Positions 41,108 to 50,778 are shown, counted from the first letter of the stretch. The stretch: 64,000 bases of DNA from CAYQQQ01 sp964420125 (GCA_964420125.1 CAYQQQ010000005.1:124001-188000), one strand, 5' to 3'. Notes: generated from the letters alone by a model not told the origin. Translations and numbers: made by a program.

Positions 41108-43180
41108 ATGGCCGCGGTGGGAGGAGGGGGAGCGCCGTTGCACGACCGCACCGTGCGGAGCGTTCCCTACGGTGCCTGGCCCTCGCCGCTGAGCCCGGCT
41201 GCGGCGGCGTCCGGCGCCCCCCGGTTCACCGGTCTGGCGCTGGGTCGCAGCCCGAACGACGAGGTCGCGGTGTGGTTCGCCGAGCTGTGCGGTGGCCGCA
41301 ACGTCGTGTCGCGCCAGGATCGTGCGGGCGTGCGCAGGGTGTCGCAGGTGATCTCGGCACGGTCGCGCGTCAACGAGTACGGCGGTGGTGCGTTCTGGGT
41401 GGGCGGCGACGTGCTGTTCTGGGTGGAAGACGAGGACCAGCGGATCCGTTCGCTCGACCCGGAGACCTCAGAGGTGCGGGTGCTCACGCCGTCGCCGCCC
41501 TCGCCGCGGGGATGGTGCTACGCCGGAGGGGTGGTGGTGCCCTCCTACAGCTTCACCGGCGACCGGTGGATGGTGTGCGAGCGTCAGGTCCTCTGCGACG
41601 ACGCCGGAGACCTCCTGGCGGAGCCCCGCAACGATCTGGTCGCGATCAGCGCCGCGGGCGGGTCCGGTGGGGAGCCTCCCGACCCGGTGGTGCTCGTCGA
41701 AGGTGCCGACTTCCTGGCGGCGCCGGCCGTCTCCGCAGACGGCTCGCTGCTCGCCTGGTTGCGCTGGGACCACCCCGACATGCCGTGGGATGCAGCCGAG
41801 CTGTGGGTGGCCGAGCTGGCCGTCGGTGACGTGCCCGAGGTGCGTGGCGCGCGCCGTGTGGCCGGAGGGCGCGCCGATGGCGATGCCGCAGCGCTCCGCC
41901 GGCCGGTGGCGGTGTGCCTCCCGACCTGGTCCCCCGACGGCCGGCTGCACTTCTGCGACGACCGGGCCGATCGATGGCTGCTCCGTGGAGCCACCTCTGC
42001 CGGCCTCCCCGGTGACGCCGGGGCAGAGTCGGCTCCTGCCGTGTGGGACGGCGGTGGCGAGGTGGGTGAGCCCCGTTGGATCGCCGGGTCCAGCCGCTAC
42101 GGGTTCCTGCCCGATGGCCGGATCGTGCTGGCCGAGACCGTCGACGGGCTCGATCGGATCGTGGTGCGCGAGGTGGACGGCGCTGCCGAACCGCCGCCGG
42201 TGGCCAGCTCCTACGTCGCCGACCTGCGGGCCGATGGCTCGGTGGTCGCCGCCGTCCTGGGTCGACCCGACCGACTCACCAGCGTGGTGCGCTTCGATGC
42301 CTCGCTCGAAGGGCCGTGGCAGGTGCGGGAGCTCACCGACGTCGCCACCCCGCTGGCCGATGCCTCGATCTCGTCACCGGAGCCGAGGAGCATCCCCACG
42401 CCGGACGGTGAGGTCGTGCATGCGCTCTTCTTCCCGCCGCGCCTCGACGGGGTGGTCGGCCCCGCCGGGGAGCGACCGCCGCTCGTCGTTCGGATCCACG
42501 GTGGGCCGACGGCGCACGCGATCGCGGAGCTCACCACCTCGGTGCAGTTCTGGACCACTCGGGGGTTCGCGGTGGTCGAGGTGAACTACCGAGGCTCGTC
42601 CGGCTTCGGGCGACGCTACCGGGATCGGCTCGTTGGAGGTTGGGGCGTTCAGGAGGTGCAGGACTGCATCACCGTGGCCGCCCACCTCGCCGTCGAAGGT
42701 CTGGTGGACGGTCGGAGGTGCGTGATCCGGGGCGGCTCGGCGGGGGGCTTCACGGCCCTGGAGGCGGTGTGCGCTGCCGAACGAGACGGGTTCCGGTTCG
42801 CGGCAGCCACCTCTCTCTACGGGGTGACGGACCTGGAAGCGCTGGCCGCGGACACCCACAAGTTCGAGTCGCGCTACCTCGACGCGCTGGTGGGTCCACT
42901 TCCCGAGGCCTCGGCGCGCTACCGCGACCGCTCGCCGTTGCACCACGCCGACCGCATCGCCGCGCCGGTGCTGCTGCTCCAGGGACTGGAGGACCGGGTG
43001 GTGCCGCCGGCGCAGGCCGAGGTGCTGGTGGCCGCCATGCGGCGCAGGGGTGTCGACCACGAGTACCGCACCTACGCCGGCGAGGGTCACGGCTTCCGGC
43101 GTCCGGAGACGGTCGTGGATGCCCTCAGCGCCGAGCTCGCCTTCTACGGTCGGGTGCTCGGCTTCGCTCCAGCGGAGTGA
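41108..43180 (+). CDS. S9-family (prolyl oligopeptidase-like) serine peptidase
   Basis: A 690-residue cytosolic peptidase. Residues 1 to about 430 form a beta-propeller with recurring WSPDG/SADGS blade motifs; the C-terminal 250 residues are an alpha/beta hydrolase with oxyanion-side VRIHGGPTAHA, nucleophile Ser544 in RGGSAGGFTAL, Asp in LLLQGLEDRVVPP and His in GEGHGFR. This is the dipeptidyl/acylaminoacyl-peptidase (S9C) arrangement. No signal peptide. It starts 6 bp after the aminotransferase stop and is probably translated from the same mRNA. Confidence 0.93.
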   Translation: MAAVGGGGAPLHDRTVRSVPYGAWPSPLSPAAAASGAPRFTGLALGRSPNDEVAVWFAELCGGRNVVSRQDRAGVRRVSQVISARSRVNEYGGGAFWVGGDVLFWVEDEDQRIRSLDPETSEVRVLTPSPPSPRGWCYAGGVVVPSYSFTGDRWMVCERQVLCDDAGDLLAEPRNDLVAISAAGGSGGEPPDPVVLVEGADFLAAPAVSADGSLLAWLRWDHPDMPWDAAELWVAELAVGDVPEVRGARRVAGGRADGDAAALRRPVAVCLPTWSPDGRLHFCDDRADRWLLRGATSAGLPGDAGAESAPAVWDGGGEVGEPRWIAGSSRYGFLPDGRIVLAETVDGLDRIVVREVDGAAEPPPVASSYVADLRADGSVVAAVLGRPDRLTSVVRFDASLEGPWQVRELTDVATPLADASISSPEPRSIPTPDGEVVHALFFPPRLDGVVGPAGERPPLVVRIHGGPTAHAIAELTTSVQFWTTRGFAVVEVNYRGSSGFGRRYRDRLVGGWGVQEVQDCITVAAHLAVEGLVDGRRCVIRGGSAGGFTALEAVCAAERDGFRFAAATSLYGVTDLEALAADTHKFESRYLDALVGPLPEASARYRDRSPLHHADRIAAPVLLLQGLEDRVVPPAQAEVLVAAMRRRGVDHEYRTYAGEGHGFRRPETVVDALSAELAFYGRVLGFAPAE

Positions 43181-43241
43181 GGTGTCCGTCGCCGGGCGGC
43201 CGGTTCGCCCGGCAGCGACGGGACGCGCCACGATGGTGGAC

Positions 43242-44804
43242 ATGCGCGTACTGGTCACCGAGGAGATCGCCGAAGGCGGACTGCAACGGCTGCGGGATGC
43301 CGGTCACGAGGTCGAGGTCCGCACCGGTCTGTCCGCGGAAGACCTCCTCACCGTCGTCCCCGGTGCCCATGCACTGATCATCCGTTCCGCCACCAAGGTC
43401 ACCAAGGAGGTGCTGGAGGCGGGAGCCGAGCTCGTCGTCGTGGGCCGTGCGGGGATCGGGCTGGACAACGTCGACGTCGTCGCCGCCACCGACCGTGGGG
43501 TGATGGTGGTCAACGCTCCGCAGTCCAACACCCTCTCGGCGGCCGAGCACACGATGGCCCTGCTGCTGGCTCAGGCGCGCAACGTGCCCCAGGCCCACGC
43601 CGCGCTCACCTCGGGTCGATGGGAGCGCTCGAAGTGGACCGGCGTGGAGTTGAGCGACAAGACCCTCGGCATCATCGGTCTGGGCCGCATCGGCAAGCTG
43701 GTGGCGCAGCGCGCCATGGCCTTCGGCATGAAGCTGGTGGCCTACGACCCGTTCGTGAGCGACGAGCGGGCCCGTCAGCTCAACGTCGAGCTCCTGGAGC
43801 TCGACGAGCTGGTCCGTCGATCGGACTTCATCACCCTCCACCTGGCGAGGACCCCCGACACCGTCGGGTTGGTGGGGGCGGAGCTGCTGTCCAAGGCCAG
43901 GCCCAACCTGCGGATCGTCAACGTGGCGCGGGGCGGCATCGTCGACGAGTCAGCGCTGGCCGACGCCATCGCCGAGGGGAGGATCGCCGGAGCGGCGCTC
44001 GACGTGTTCGATTCCGAGCCGTGCACGGAGTCCCCGTTGTTCGAGCTGGAGCAGGTGGTGGTCACCCCGCATCTCGGTGCCAGCACGGAGGAGGCCCAGG
44101 ACAAGGCCGGTGACACCATCGCCGACATGGTGGAGCTGGCGCTGGCCGGCGACTTCGTCCCCTACGCCGTGAACGTGGCCGCAGCCGAGGCATCCGAGAC
44201 GGTCCGCCCGTACCTGTCCCTCGGTGAGCAGCTGGGGCGGATCTTCGCCGGGCTCTGCGGCGAGTGCTCCGAGAGCCTCGACATCGAGTACCAGGGCCAC
44301 ATCGCCGAGTACGACACCCGCATCCTCACCCTGGCCGTGCTCAAGGGGTTCTTCGGGGCGATCTCCGGAGAGCCGGTCAGCTACGTCAACGCCCCGGCGG
44401 TGGCCGAGGAGCAGGGCATCGAGGTGCGGCCGACCTCGACGACCACCGCCCGCGACTACGTCAACCTCATCTCCCTGCGCGGCGGAGGCCACGCCATCGC
44501 CGGTACCCTCACCGGTCTCAGCGCCAAGCCGACGCTGGTGATGATCGACGACCACGCCATCGACGTGCCCCCCGCCGAGCACCTGCTGATCGTGCGCAAC
44601 GACGACCGACCCGGTGTGATCGGGACCGTCGGGACCATCCTGGGCGATGCCGAAGTGAACATCGACGACATGGCGGTCGGCTCCTCGCCCGACGGTGCTC
44701 GGGCGCTCATGGTGATCGCCACCCACACCGCGGTGCCCGAGGACGTGGCGACCCGGCTGCGGGAGGCCGCGGGGATCACCTCGGTCGCCGTGGTCGACCT
44801 CTGA
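43242..44804 (+). CDS. serA: D-3-phosphoglycerate dehydrogenase
   Basis: A 520-residue long-form SerA, as in mycobacteria: catalytic and NAD-binding domains (GIIGLGRIGKLVAQRA; catalytic Arg in NVARGGIVDE; His in TPHLGASTEEAQ), an allosteric-substrate-binding domain (about 310-440) and a C-terminal ACT domain (LLIVRNDDRPGVIGTVG) for serine feedback. It starts serine synthesis. ATG 43242 gives the standard MRVLVTEE start and lies 7 bases after a CACGAT sequence; ATG 43233 is a less likely alternative. Confidence 0.97.
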   Translation: MRVLVTEEIAEGGLQRLRDAGHEVEVRTGLSAEDLLTVVPGAHALIIRSATKVTKEVLEAGAELVVVGRAGIGLDNVDVVAATDRGVMVVNAPQSNTLSAAEHTMALLLAQARNVPQAHAALTSGRWERSKWTGVELSDKTLGIIGLGRIGKLVAQRAMAFGMKLVAYDPFVSDERARQLNVELLELDELVRRSDFITLHLARTPDTVGLVGAELLSKARPNLRIVNVARGGIVDESALADAIAEGRIAGAALDVFDSEPCTESPLFELEQVVVTPHLGASTEEAQDKAGDTIADMVELALAGDFVPYAVNVAAAEASETVRPYLSLGEQLGRIFAGLCGECSESLDIEYQGHIAEYDTRILTLAVLKGFFGAISGEPVSYVNAPAVAEEQGIEVRPTSTTTARDYVNLISLRGGGHAIAGTLTGLSAKPTLVMIDDHAIDVPPAEHLLIVRNDDRPGVIGTVGTILGDAEVNIDDMAVGSSPDGARALMVIATHTAVPEDVATRLREAAGITSVAVVDL

Positions 44805-44937
44805 GCCTCCGCCGACGGGGTCGACGACGAGTGGTGCGTGTAGCATCTGGGGACCCACTGGGCAGGCTGGCCTGTGGGTGAGCTGGGGGAGGCGACGAGG
44901 TCGGCGCGTGGGCGCCGGGGGCAGTGAGGGAGCACTC

Positions 44938-45552
44938 GTGAAGCGTGGGCGGAGCACGAGCAGAGCACGTCGTTCGGCGTGGCGACTCGCCGTCGCCGCG
45001 CTCGCGGTCGCCATGGTGGCGAGCGCCTGTCGTCCCGGAATCCCTCCGGCGCAGGCTGCCGGACGGTGCAGCGTGGGGATCGTGGGCGACTCGCTCACCG
45101 TCGGCTCCCTTCCGTATTGGCAGGAGGCGTTCGCCAGTCGGGGGTGCACCCTCACCCTGGTCAACGCCCGCAGCGGCCGCCCGACGGGTGAGGGCGTGCG
45201 GGTGATCGAGCTGATGGCCCTCACCGGACAGCTGCCCGACGTGCTGGTGGTGGCGCTGGGGACCAACGACCCCTTCGACCCCCGGGACTTCGCACCGAAG
45301 GTCGAGCGGGTGATGGCGGTGGTCGGCGACCGCCCGGTGCTGTGGGTGAACATCGACAAGCCGATCGTGGAGTACACGCTCAACCTCACCCTGAACCTGG
45401 CACTGATCCGCTACGACAACCTCTGGGTCTACGACTGGAACAGCTTCGCGGACGCCTTCCCGCAGCTTCGCCTGGCCGACCAGGTCCACCTGACCGAAGG
45501 CGGCTACGCCCTGCGGGCCGCCTTGATCGCACGTGAGGTGAGCGGTCGCTGA
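44938..45552 (+). CDS. SGNH/GDSL-type hydrolase-like lipoprotein
   Basis: A 204-residue exported protein. The Arg-rich n-region, the hydrophobic LAVAALAVAMVASA and a Cys look like a lipoprotein signal. The SGNH blocks are complete: block I VGDSLTVGS, block III GTNDP and block V DQVHLTEGGY with the catalytic Asp/His. Such proteins deacylate or transfer acyl groups on wall polymers or lipids. GTG start with GAGGGAG upstream. The fold is assigned with confidence; the substrate is unknown. Confidence 0.85.
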   Translation: MKRGRSTSRARRSAWRLAVAALAVAMVASACRPGIPPAQAAGRCSVGIVGDSLTVGSLPYWQEAFASRGCTLTLVNARSGRPTGEGVRVIELMALTGQLPDVLVVALGTNDPFDPRDFAPKVERVMAVVGDRPVLWVNIDKPIVEYTLNLTLNLALIRYDNLWVYDWNSFADAFPQLRLADQVHLTEGGYALRAALIAREVSGR

Positions 45553-45582
45553 GCGCGTCGACCCGGCACCGCACCGCTCGGA

Positions 45583-47964
45583 TCAGAACTCGATCAGCTC
45601 GACCGTCGTCGGTGCGTCGGCGTCGCTGAGCCCGAGACCGACTCCCGAGAGCGTCCAGAGGTCGCGGTCCACCACCAGCGAGCGCAGGATCTCGGGCTGG
45701 CCTGCGCTGGAGTCGTCGGCGTGGCGCAGCTCCGCCACCTCCTCGAGCCCGCCGTCCTCGACGGCCACCACCAACGCCCCCTGGGTCGGGCTGTAGTCGA
45801 CGTCGGGGTAGGTGCACACCGCTCCCGGGTCGCACTCGAAGCTCATCGTCCGCATCAACGGGAAGATGGCGTGGCCGGCGATCGGATCCCAGGTGAAGGC
45901 GTGGGGATCGTCGGCGACCATCGACCAGCCCTCGGGGATGACGATCTTGTCGAGCTCGACGGGGGCGGTGGGGTCGGTCACGTCGAACAGCGACACCTTG
46001 AACCCCTCGTCGACGCCGTCCTCGTCGGCCTCGCGGCCGAGGCCCAGGAGAAGGCCGTCCCCCACGGGGTGCAGGTACTCGGAGAACCCGGTGACCTTGA
46101 GCTCGCCCAGCACCTTCGGAGCGGTGTGGTCCGACAGGTCGATGGCGTACAGCGGATCGGTCTGGCGGAAGGTGACCACGTAGGCGAGGTCGCCCACGTA
46201 GCGCACCGACTGGACCCGCTCTCCCTCGCCGAGGTCCTCGACGTGGGAGAGCTCCTCGAGCACACCGGAGTCGTCCGGGCGCAGCACGGTCAGCCGGCCC
46301 TCGGTGGAGGGGAGGACGATGTCGAGGTCGTCGGGGGCGACGATGTCCTCCGGGCCGGAGGGCGTGACGACGGTCACGTCGCTCTCCGGATCCTCCGGGG
46401 TCTCCTCCTCCATCGGCTCGAAGGTGTCCACCGTGGTGACCACCCTGAGGTCCCCGTCGTCTTCGGAGAGGGAGTAGTCGTCCAGCACGGTTCCGGGCAC
46501 GGTGCCGGAGCCGGTGTAGGCGGCGGGGCCGTCGGTCGCGGTGTCGAAGCGGTGCACCGCGGTGGCGGCCGTCGAACCGGTCCAGTCGTTGGAGGTGACG
46601 TAGAGGGCGGTGGGTGAGGCGTAGACGATGTCCGCCATGCCCTCGACGGTCGTCGGCGCCAGATCGGTCAGCGTGTCGCCGACGGTCAACACCGACACGG
46701 TGGTGGGATCGCCGACGTAGCGGTGCTCGCCGGGGGCGTCGAGCTCGGTCGTGCTCACCGGCAGCACGGCCACGTCGGCGCACCCGCCGAGGCTCGACAC
46801 CTCCTCGCCGGAGGCCACTCGGGGAAGGAGGTCCTCTGCGTCGACCTCCCGGATGATCTGCTGCACCTCCGCTGTGCCGTCGGCTGCCCAGATGTCGTTC
46901 ATGACGCCCGGGGTGGAGCGCACGACGATGCGGGCGGTGCCGTCCACCATGCGGGCGGCCACCAGCGATCCCTCGACCGTGGTGCGCTCGATCTCCGTGG
47001 GACGGCTCGGGTCGGTCAGGTCGACCCGCACCAGGGTGACGCCGGCGAAGGGCGGGGGCTCCGGGGGTGCGAGGGTCGTCGTGGTCTCGGGCACCGTGGT
47101 CTCGGGCACCGTCGTGGTGGTCTCCGGGACGGTGGTCTCGGGCACCGTCGTGGTGGTCTGCGGCGCTGTCGTGTCGGGTGCGGCCGTGGTGGTCGTATCC
47201 GGCACCGTGGTGTCGGTCGGCTCCGGCTCGACGACGGCGTCGCCCTCGTCGCTGGATCCCTCGGCAGCCCCATCGAGGTCGGTCGGAGCGACGTCCTCCA
47301 CGATGATGTCGCCTCTGTAGGAGTCGACGATGACGAGCGCCTCGTCGCCACGGAGGAACAGCTCGACTCCGGCGTACCCGTCGGCGCCGCCGATGGGCAG
47401 CGTCCCGTCGAGGGCCGGCGTGCCGTCGAGGCCCACCACGTGCAGCACGCCGTCCTGCACGCTCACGATCCGCTCTCCGTCGGTCTTGACGATGTCGCTC
47501 TCGTCGACGCCGACCTCCCGCACGTTGGTGCCGGCCACGACCTCACCTGCGGATGCCTGGTCGCCGGCCGCAGTGGTCGGGGGCGCTGCCCCGGCCAGAG
47601 GCGAGCTCCCTTCGTCGCCGGGTGCCGCCGCGTCGGACTCCGCGAACTCCGGCGTCTCCGAACGGAGCATGGGGTCGGTGTCCATGGCCATGGTCTCCAC
47701 GGCCCAGGCGAGCTGGGCCTGGGCGAGCTCGGTCAACTGGTCGCAGCTCAGATCCGTGCGCACCTCGCCGAAGGCCTGCTCACCCAGGCCGAGGCTGCCC
47801 TCTTGCTGGTCGAAGCAGCCGGCCAGCAAGAGCATCGCGGCTGCCGTCGCGGTGACCGAAGCCCGCCGGGTGCGCGCTCGGGTGCGGGCGAGCGGGTGTG
47901 ATCGCGTCGCTCGACGCACCCCCGGGGATGCGGTGGTCGTGTGGTCCGCTTCGCTGCTCGACAT
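45583..47964 (-). CDS. Secreted beta-propeller lipoprotein
   Basis: A 793-residue exported protein. A long basic N-terminus (about 40 residues) precedes ATAAAMLLLAGC, a good lipobox. A Pro/Glu/Thr-rich tract follows near residues 245-305, built from repeats of PETTVPETTTTV (nucleotide repeat about 47075-47225). The C-terminal 480 residues are a beta-propeller domain with recurring hydrophobic strand pairs (VQSVRYVGDLAYVVTFRQTDPLYAIDLSDH, and similar) as in the archaeal and bacterial secreted Beta_propel family. The function is unknown; surface binding is likely. ATG 47964 is set by AGGAGG 7 bases upstream. Confidence 0.85.
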   Translation of the reverse strand: MSSSEADHTTTASPGVRRATRSHPLARTRARTRRASVTATAAAMLLLAGCFDQQEGSLGLGEQAFGEVRTDLSCDQLTELAQAQLAWAVETMAMDTDPMLRSETPEFAESDAAAPGDEGSSPLAGAAPPTTAAGDQASAGEVVAGTNVREVGVDESDIVKTDGERIVSVQDGVLHVVGLDGTPALDGTLPIGGADGYAGVELFLRGDEALVIVDSYRGDIIVEDVAPTDLDGAAEGSSDEGDAVVEPEPTDTTVPDTTTTAAPDTTAPQTTTTVPETTVPETTTTVPETTVPETTTTLAPPEPPPFAGVTLVRVDLTDPSRPTEIERTTVEGSLVAARMVDGTARIVVRSTPGVMNDIWAADGTAEVQQIIREVDAEDLLPRVASGEEVSSLGGCADVAVLPVSTTELDAPGEHRYVGDPTTVSVLTVGDTLTDLAPTTVEGMADIVYASPTALYVTSNDWTGSTAATAVHRFDTATDGPAAYTGSGTVPGTVLDDYSLSEDDGDLRVVTTVDTFEPMEEETPEDPESDVTVVTPSGPEDIVAPDDLDIVLPSTEGRLTVLRPDDSGVLEELSHVEDLGEGERVQSVRYVGDLAYVVTFRQTDPLYAIDLSDHTAPKVLGELKVTGFSEYLHPVGDGLLLGLGREADEDGVDEGFKVSLFDVTDPTAPVELDKIVIPEGWSMVADDPHAFTWDPIAGHAIFPLMRTMSFECDPGAVCTYPDVDYSPTQGALVVAVEDGGLEEVAELRHADDSSAGQPEILRSLVVDRDLWTLSGVGLGLSDADAPTTVELIEF

Positions 47965-48068
47965 CGGGATGCCTCCTGGTGCCAGGTCCAGTGCCATCTG
48001 CCTGGTGACCAGTCTGACGACCCGGGCGCGGATCCGGTTCCCGACGCCGTGGATGTTCTTGCGCCGGC

Positions 48069-48662
48069 TCAGGTGGCGGTGGGCATCCAGGCGGGGCGCT
48101 GCGCCTCGAAGCTGGTGATCGCCCCCTCATGGCGCAGGGTGAGGCCGATGTCGTCGAGGCCGTGGAGGAAGCGGTGCACGATGGCGTCCTCGAGGGGGAA
48201 CGACTCGAGGAAGTCGATCGCTGTGGCTTCGAGCGTGCGCAGCTCGATGTCGATGGTGAGCTCCATCGTCGGGTCGGCCGACACGGCGTCCATCAGCGTG
48301 CGCACACCGGCGGCGGAGAGCTGCACCGGGACCAGGCCGTTCTTGGTGGCGTTGTTGCGGAAGATGTCGCCGAAGCGGGGCGAGACCACCGCCCGGAACC
48401 CGTACTGCTGGATGGCCCACACCGCGTGCTCGCGGCTCGAGCCGGTGCCGAAGTTCTCCCCGGCGATCAGGATGCTGGCACCGGCGTGCTCCTCCTTGTT
48501 GAGCACGAAGTCGCGGTCGTCACGCCACTCCGAGAACAGCCCTCGCTCGAAGCCGGTGCGCTCCACCCGCTTCAGCCAGTCGGAGGGGATGATCTGGTCG
48601 GTGTCGACGTCGGAGCGGTCGAGCGGCACGGCGGTGCCGGAGATGATCTGCACGGCTTCCAT
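48069..48662 (-). CDS. leuD: 3-isopropylmalate dehydratase, small subunit
   Basis: A 197-residue swivelling domain of isopropylmalate isomerase. Diagnostic segments: GTAVPLDRSDVDTDQIIPSDWLK, AGENFGTGSSREHAVWA and VSPRFGDIFRNNATKNGLVPV. It pairs with LeuC, and in this organism probably serves both leucine and citramalate-route isoleucine synthesis. The ATG overlaps the leuC stop (TGATG), so the subunits are translationally coupled. Confidence 0.97.
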   Translation of the reverse strand: MEAVQIISGTAVPLDRSDVDTDQIIPSDWLKRVERTGFERGLFSEWRDDRDFVLNKEEHAGASILIAGENFGTGSSREHAVWAIQQYGFRAVVSPRFGDIFRNNATKNGLVPVQLSAAGVRTLMDAVSADPTMELTIDIELRTLEATAIDFLESFPLEDAIVHRFLHGLDDIGLTLRHEGAITSFEAQRPAWMPTAT

Positions 48663-50077
48663 CAGAGGTCCTCCGGGGTTGCGAAGTGGCCGGCGAGGGC
48701 GGTGGCTGCCGCCACTGCCGGCGAGACGAGGTGGGTGCGGCCGCCGCGGCCCTGGCGACCTTCGAAGTTGCGGTTGGAGGTGGAGGCGCAGCGCTCCCCG
48801 GGCGAGAGCTTGTCGGGGTTCATGGCCAGGCACATGGAGCAACCCGGCTCCCGCCAGTCGAAGCCCGCCGCGGTGAACACCTCGTCGAGGCCCTCGGCTT
48901 CGGCGGCGTGCTTCACGGCGAAGGACCCGGGCACCACGAGGGTGCGGACGCCCTCGGCCACCTTGCGTCCACCGGCTCCGCGGATGACCTCGGCGGCGGC
49001 CCGGAGGTCTTCGATGCGGGAGTTGGTGCAGGAGCCGATGAAGATCGTGTCGACGGGGACCTCGGTCATGGCCACGCCCGGCTCCAGGCCCATGTACTCG
49101 AGTGCCCGCTCGGCCGCCGCCCTGGCGACGGGGTCGTCGAAGTCCTCCGGGGAGGGCACGGCGACGGACATGGGGATCACCTGGCCGGGGTTGGTGCCCC
49201 AGCTGACGTAGGGCTCGATGGCGGCGGCGTCGAGGACGACCTCCTTGTCGAAGGTGGCGCCGTCGTCGGAGTGCAGCTCCGACCAGTGCGCCAGCGCCTC
49301 ATCCCAGCGCGCACCGGTGGGAGCGTGGGCCAAGCCCTCGAGGTAGGCGAAGGTGGTGTCGTCGGGTGCGATGAGGCCGGCCTTGGCGCCCGCCTCGATG
49401 GACATGTTGCACACGGTCATGCGGCCTTCCATGCTCAGCGAGCGGATGGCCGAGCCCCGGTACTCGGCGATGTGGCCCATCCCGCCGGAGGTGCCGATCT
49501 CCCCCAGGATGGCCAGGATCAGGTCCTTGGCGCTGACGCCCGGGCGCAGCTCCCCCTCGACGGTGATGGCGAGCATCTCGGGGCGGCTCTGGGGGAGGGT
49601 CTGGGTGGCCAGGACGTGCTCCACCTCGCTGGTGCCGATGCCGAAGGCGAGGGCGCCGAAGGCCCCGTGGGTGGCGGTGTGGGAGTCGCCGCAGACGATG
49701 GTCATGCCCGGCAGCGTGCGGCCCTGCTCGGGGCCGATGACGTGCACGATGCCCTGGCCCGGGTCGCCCATGGGGAGCTCGAGGATGTCGAACTCGGCGG
49801 CGTTGGTGCGAAGGGTCTCGACCTGCTGGCGGGAGATCGGATCGGCGATCGGCCGGTCGATGGCCTCGGTGGGCACGTTGTGGTCCTCGGTGGCCACGGT
49901 GAGCTCGGGGCGACGTACGCCGCGTCCGGTCATGCGCAGGCCGTCGAAGGCCTGGGGTGAGGTCACCTCGTGGACGAGGTGCAGGTCGATGTAGAGCAGG
50001 TCGGGCTCCCCGGGTGCCGAGTGCACCACATGGGCGTCCCAGACCTTCTCGGCCAGGGTGCGGGGTCGGTCGGTCAC
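48662..50077 (-). CDS. leuC: 3-isopropylmalate dehydratase, large subunit
   Basis: A 471-residue aconitase-family enzyme. The [4Fe-4S] cysteines are visible in IVCGDSHTATHGAFG, in FIGSCTNSRIED and in CSMCLAMNPD near residue 410. The GTG start at 50077 has GGAG 7 bases upstream, so this transcript has a leader, unlike many neighbours. It is divergent from an IclR-family regulator resembling NdgR/LtbR, the known regulator of leuCD in Streptomyces and Corynebacterium. Confidence 0.98.
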   Translation of the reverse strand: MTDRPRTLAEKVWDAHVVHSAPGEPDLLYIDLHLVHEVTSPQAFDGLRMTGRGVRRPELTVATEDHNVPTEAIDRPIADPISRQQVETLRTNAAEFDILELPMGDPGQGIVHVIGPEQGRTLPGMTIVCGDSHTATHGAFGALAFGIGTSEVEHVLATQTLPQSRPEMLAITVEGELRPGVSAKDLILAILGEIGTSGGMGHIAEYRGSAIRSLSMEGRMTVCNMSIEAGAKAGLIAPDDTTFAYLEGLAHAPTGARWDEALAHWSELHSDDGATFDKEVVLDAAAIEPYVSWGTNPGQVIPMSVAVPSPEDFDDPVARAAAERALEYMGLEPGVAMTEVPVDTIFIGSCTNSRIEDLRAAAEVIRGAGGRKVAEGVRTLVVPGSFAVKHAAEAEGLDEVFTAAGFDWREPGCSMCLAMNPDKLSPGERCASTSNRNFEGRQGRGGRTHLVSPAVAAATALAGHFATPEDL

Positions 50078-50113
50078 GCTGCGCTCCGGTGTCGGTGGAC
50101 GAATCCCATATGT

Positions 50114-50129
50114 TGAGATATTGTTCTCA
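50114..50129. promoter_or_regulatory. Palindrome TGAGA-N6-TCTCA between leuC and ndgR
   Basis: A perfect inverted repeat with 5-bp arms in an AT-rich stretch of the 56-bp divergent spacer, 4 bp before the ndgR ATG. Its centre contains TATTGT, a possible -10 box for ndgR. It is a likely operator for the adjacent IclR-type regulator, giving autoregulation and leuCD control; binding is inferred. Confidence 0.55.
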
Positions 50130-50133
50130 TTAG

Positions 50134-50778
50134 ATGGAACACATCGTAAGCGGTGTCGGGGTGATGGACAAGTCGATGGCGGTGCTCAACGCCGTGGCCG
50201 GTGGCAAGCACACCCTGGCCGAGCTGGTGGAGCTCACCGGGTTGTCCCGGGCGACCTGCCACCGCCTCGCCGTCGCGCTCGAGGCCCACGGTCTGCTGCG
50301 CAGGACGACCGACGGCCGGTTCGCCCTCGGGCTCCACCTCCTGGCGCTGGGTCGCTCCGCCGCCGAGCAGTTCCCCCTGGCCGAGCGGGCCGTGCCGGCC
50401 ATGGAGGGACTTCGGGCCGAGACCGGCGAGTCGGTGCAGCTCTACGTGGTGGACGGCGACGAGCGGGTCTGCGTGGCCGCGCTGGAGTCGCCCCACGGAC
50501 TCCGGACCATCGTGGCGGTGGGTGCGGCCCTGCCCTTGGGCGTCGGCTCCGCGGGACGGGTGCTGCGCGGCGAGCTCGGGCCCGGCGGCTGGGTCGAGTC
50601 GGTGGAGGAGCGCGAGCGCGGCGTGGCGAGCGTGTCGGCGCCCGTGCTCGGCGACGACGGCCAGGTGTTGGCCGCGATCTCGGTGTCGGGGCCGATCGAT
50701 CGGATGGAGCCCTCGCCGGGCCGGCGCCACGGGGCCGCAGTGGTGCGTGCGGCCCGGGAGGCCGGGATCAGAACTTGA
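50134..50778 (+). CDS. ndgR: IclR-family regulator of leuCD, NdgR/LtbR-like
   Basis: A 214-residue IclR protein. The N-terminal winged helix begins SGVGVMDKSMAVLNAV and contains HTLAELVELTGLSRATCHRLAVALE; the effector domain has GESVQLYVVDGDERVCVAALES and ends with EREPGVASVS-like and VSVSGPIDRMEPSPGRRH segments, as in Streptomyces NdgR. Those proteins control leuCD and other amino-acid genes and sit divergent from leuC, as here. The ATG lies only 4 bp after the palindrome, so the mRNA is probably leaderless. It overlaps the aldehyde dehydrogenase gene by 11 bp, tail to tail. Confidence 0.9.
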   Translation: MEHIVSGVGVMDKSMAVLNAVAGGKHTLAELVELTGLSRATCHRLAVALEAHGLLRRTTDGRFALGLHLLALGRSAAEQFPLAERAVPAMEGLRAETGESVQLYVVDGDERVCVAALESPHGLRTIVAVGAALPLGVGSAGRVLRGELGPGGWVESVEERERGVASVSAPVLGDDGQVLAAISVSGPIDRMEPSPGRRHGAAVVRAAREAGIRT

